Source: Gymnogyps californianus (Eukaryota > Chordata > Aves > Accipitriformes > Cathartidae). From it: a stretch of 64,000 nucleotides of DNA. Below are positions 63,790-64,000 of the stretch, one piece after another. The notes under the pieces are model-generated. The model was not told the DNA's origin and searched no databases. It saw only the letters and a list, made by a program, of their open reading frames with translations. The DNA lies in assembly GCF_018139145.2 (NCBI RefSeq), contig NC_059471.1, forward strand, positions 204,805,494-204,869,493, written 5' to 3'. Both the position numbers and the translations under genes were made by a program. How positions within the stretch are numbered: the first letter of the stretch is position 1; each line of letters starts with the position of its first letter.

Positions 63790-64000
63790 GTTTGTTGCAG
63801 CTTTTTAATCATTTTCATGCTTTCCGGCTGAGCAGGTGGTGTTTAAACCTGTCTCTTTTAAAACTTGTTTTAATTGTTAACTTTTCAGTTCTCACTTGTT
63901 CATACATGTTAAAAGATGAGGGGTGAAATTATGGTCACTAAAGCTAATTGCAGAACTGCCAATGGGTTTGGTAAATCACAATTTCATCCATTCATTATCT
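63790..64000 (+). other. RELN: RELN intron, first 211 bp (continues beyond the window)
   Basis: It begins GTTTGT. No further exon or repeat is seen before the end of the window. Confidence 0.85.

Noticed and set aside
1..64000. CRISPR arrays, operons, phage or other prokaryotic systems, and tRNA or rRNA genes
   Set aside because: No regularly spaced repeats, no Shine-Dalgarno-led gene clusters and no recognisable tRNA or rRNA; the spliced RELN gene and CR1/LTR repeats show vertebrate nuclear DNA.

Overview
This is a piece of a vertebrate, almost certainly bird, nuclear genome: AT-rich, CpG-poor and more than 99% non-coding. It holds part of one large gene, RELN (reelin), on the + strand. The bird assignment rests on several CR1 retrotransposon tails with typical avian consensus features, plus an avian endogenous-retrovirus (ERVL-like) solo LTR of a type I associate with neoavian birds. 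I cannot name the species.

Six consecutive RELN coding exons can be read through their splice sites: 23226-23296, 32440-32472, 34098-34176, 42294-42390, 47780-47831 and 63693-63789. They total 429 nt (143 codons), and every junction is phase-compatible. By alignment from memory they match about residues 160-302 of human reelin: the end of the N-terminal reeler/F-spondin-like domain, a short linker, and the cysteine-containing region ahead of reelin repeat 1, which includes the start of the CR-50 antibody epitope region. The reading frame is intact throughout. Upstream exons (signal peptide, most of the reeler domain) and the many downstream exons lie outside the window.

Layout: 1-23225 is intron (the acceptor of the first exon is at 23224-23225). 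It carries a 554-bp solo LTR with a perfect 5-bp target-site duplication, three CR1-derived pieces, a local 85-bp-period duplication and a strong hairpin. The next introns are 9143, 1625, 8117, 5389 and 15861 bp. They carry further CR1 remnants, the best being a 5'-truncated copy at about 32740-33163 with an open ORF2 C-terminus, one ancient CR1/L3-like remnant, a possible antisense LTR fragment, and simple repeats. 63790-64000 is the start of the following intron.

I found no second gene, no recognisable tRNA or rRNA, no CpG island or promoter for RELN, no CRISPR array and no prokaryotic-type system. The open reading frames of 60-188 codons scattered through the introns look like chance, apart from the one that belongs to a CR1 element. 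The observations most worth checking are a 33-nt symmetric exon, an unusual splice donor on the last exon, the solo LTR with its own TATA box in the same orientation as RELN, and the local duplication and hairpin.
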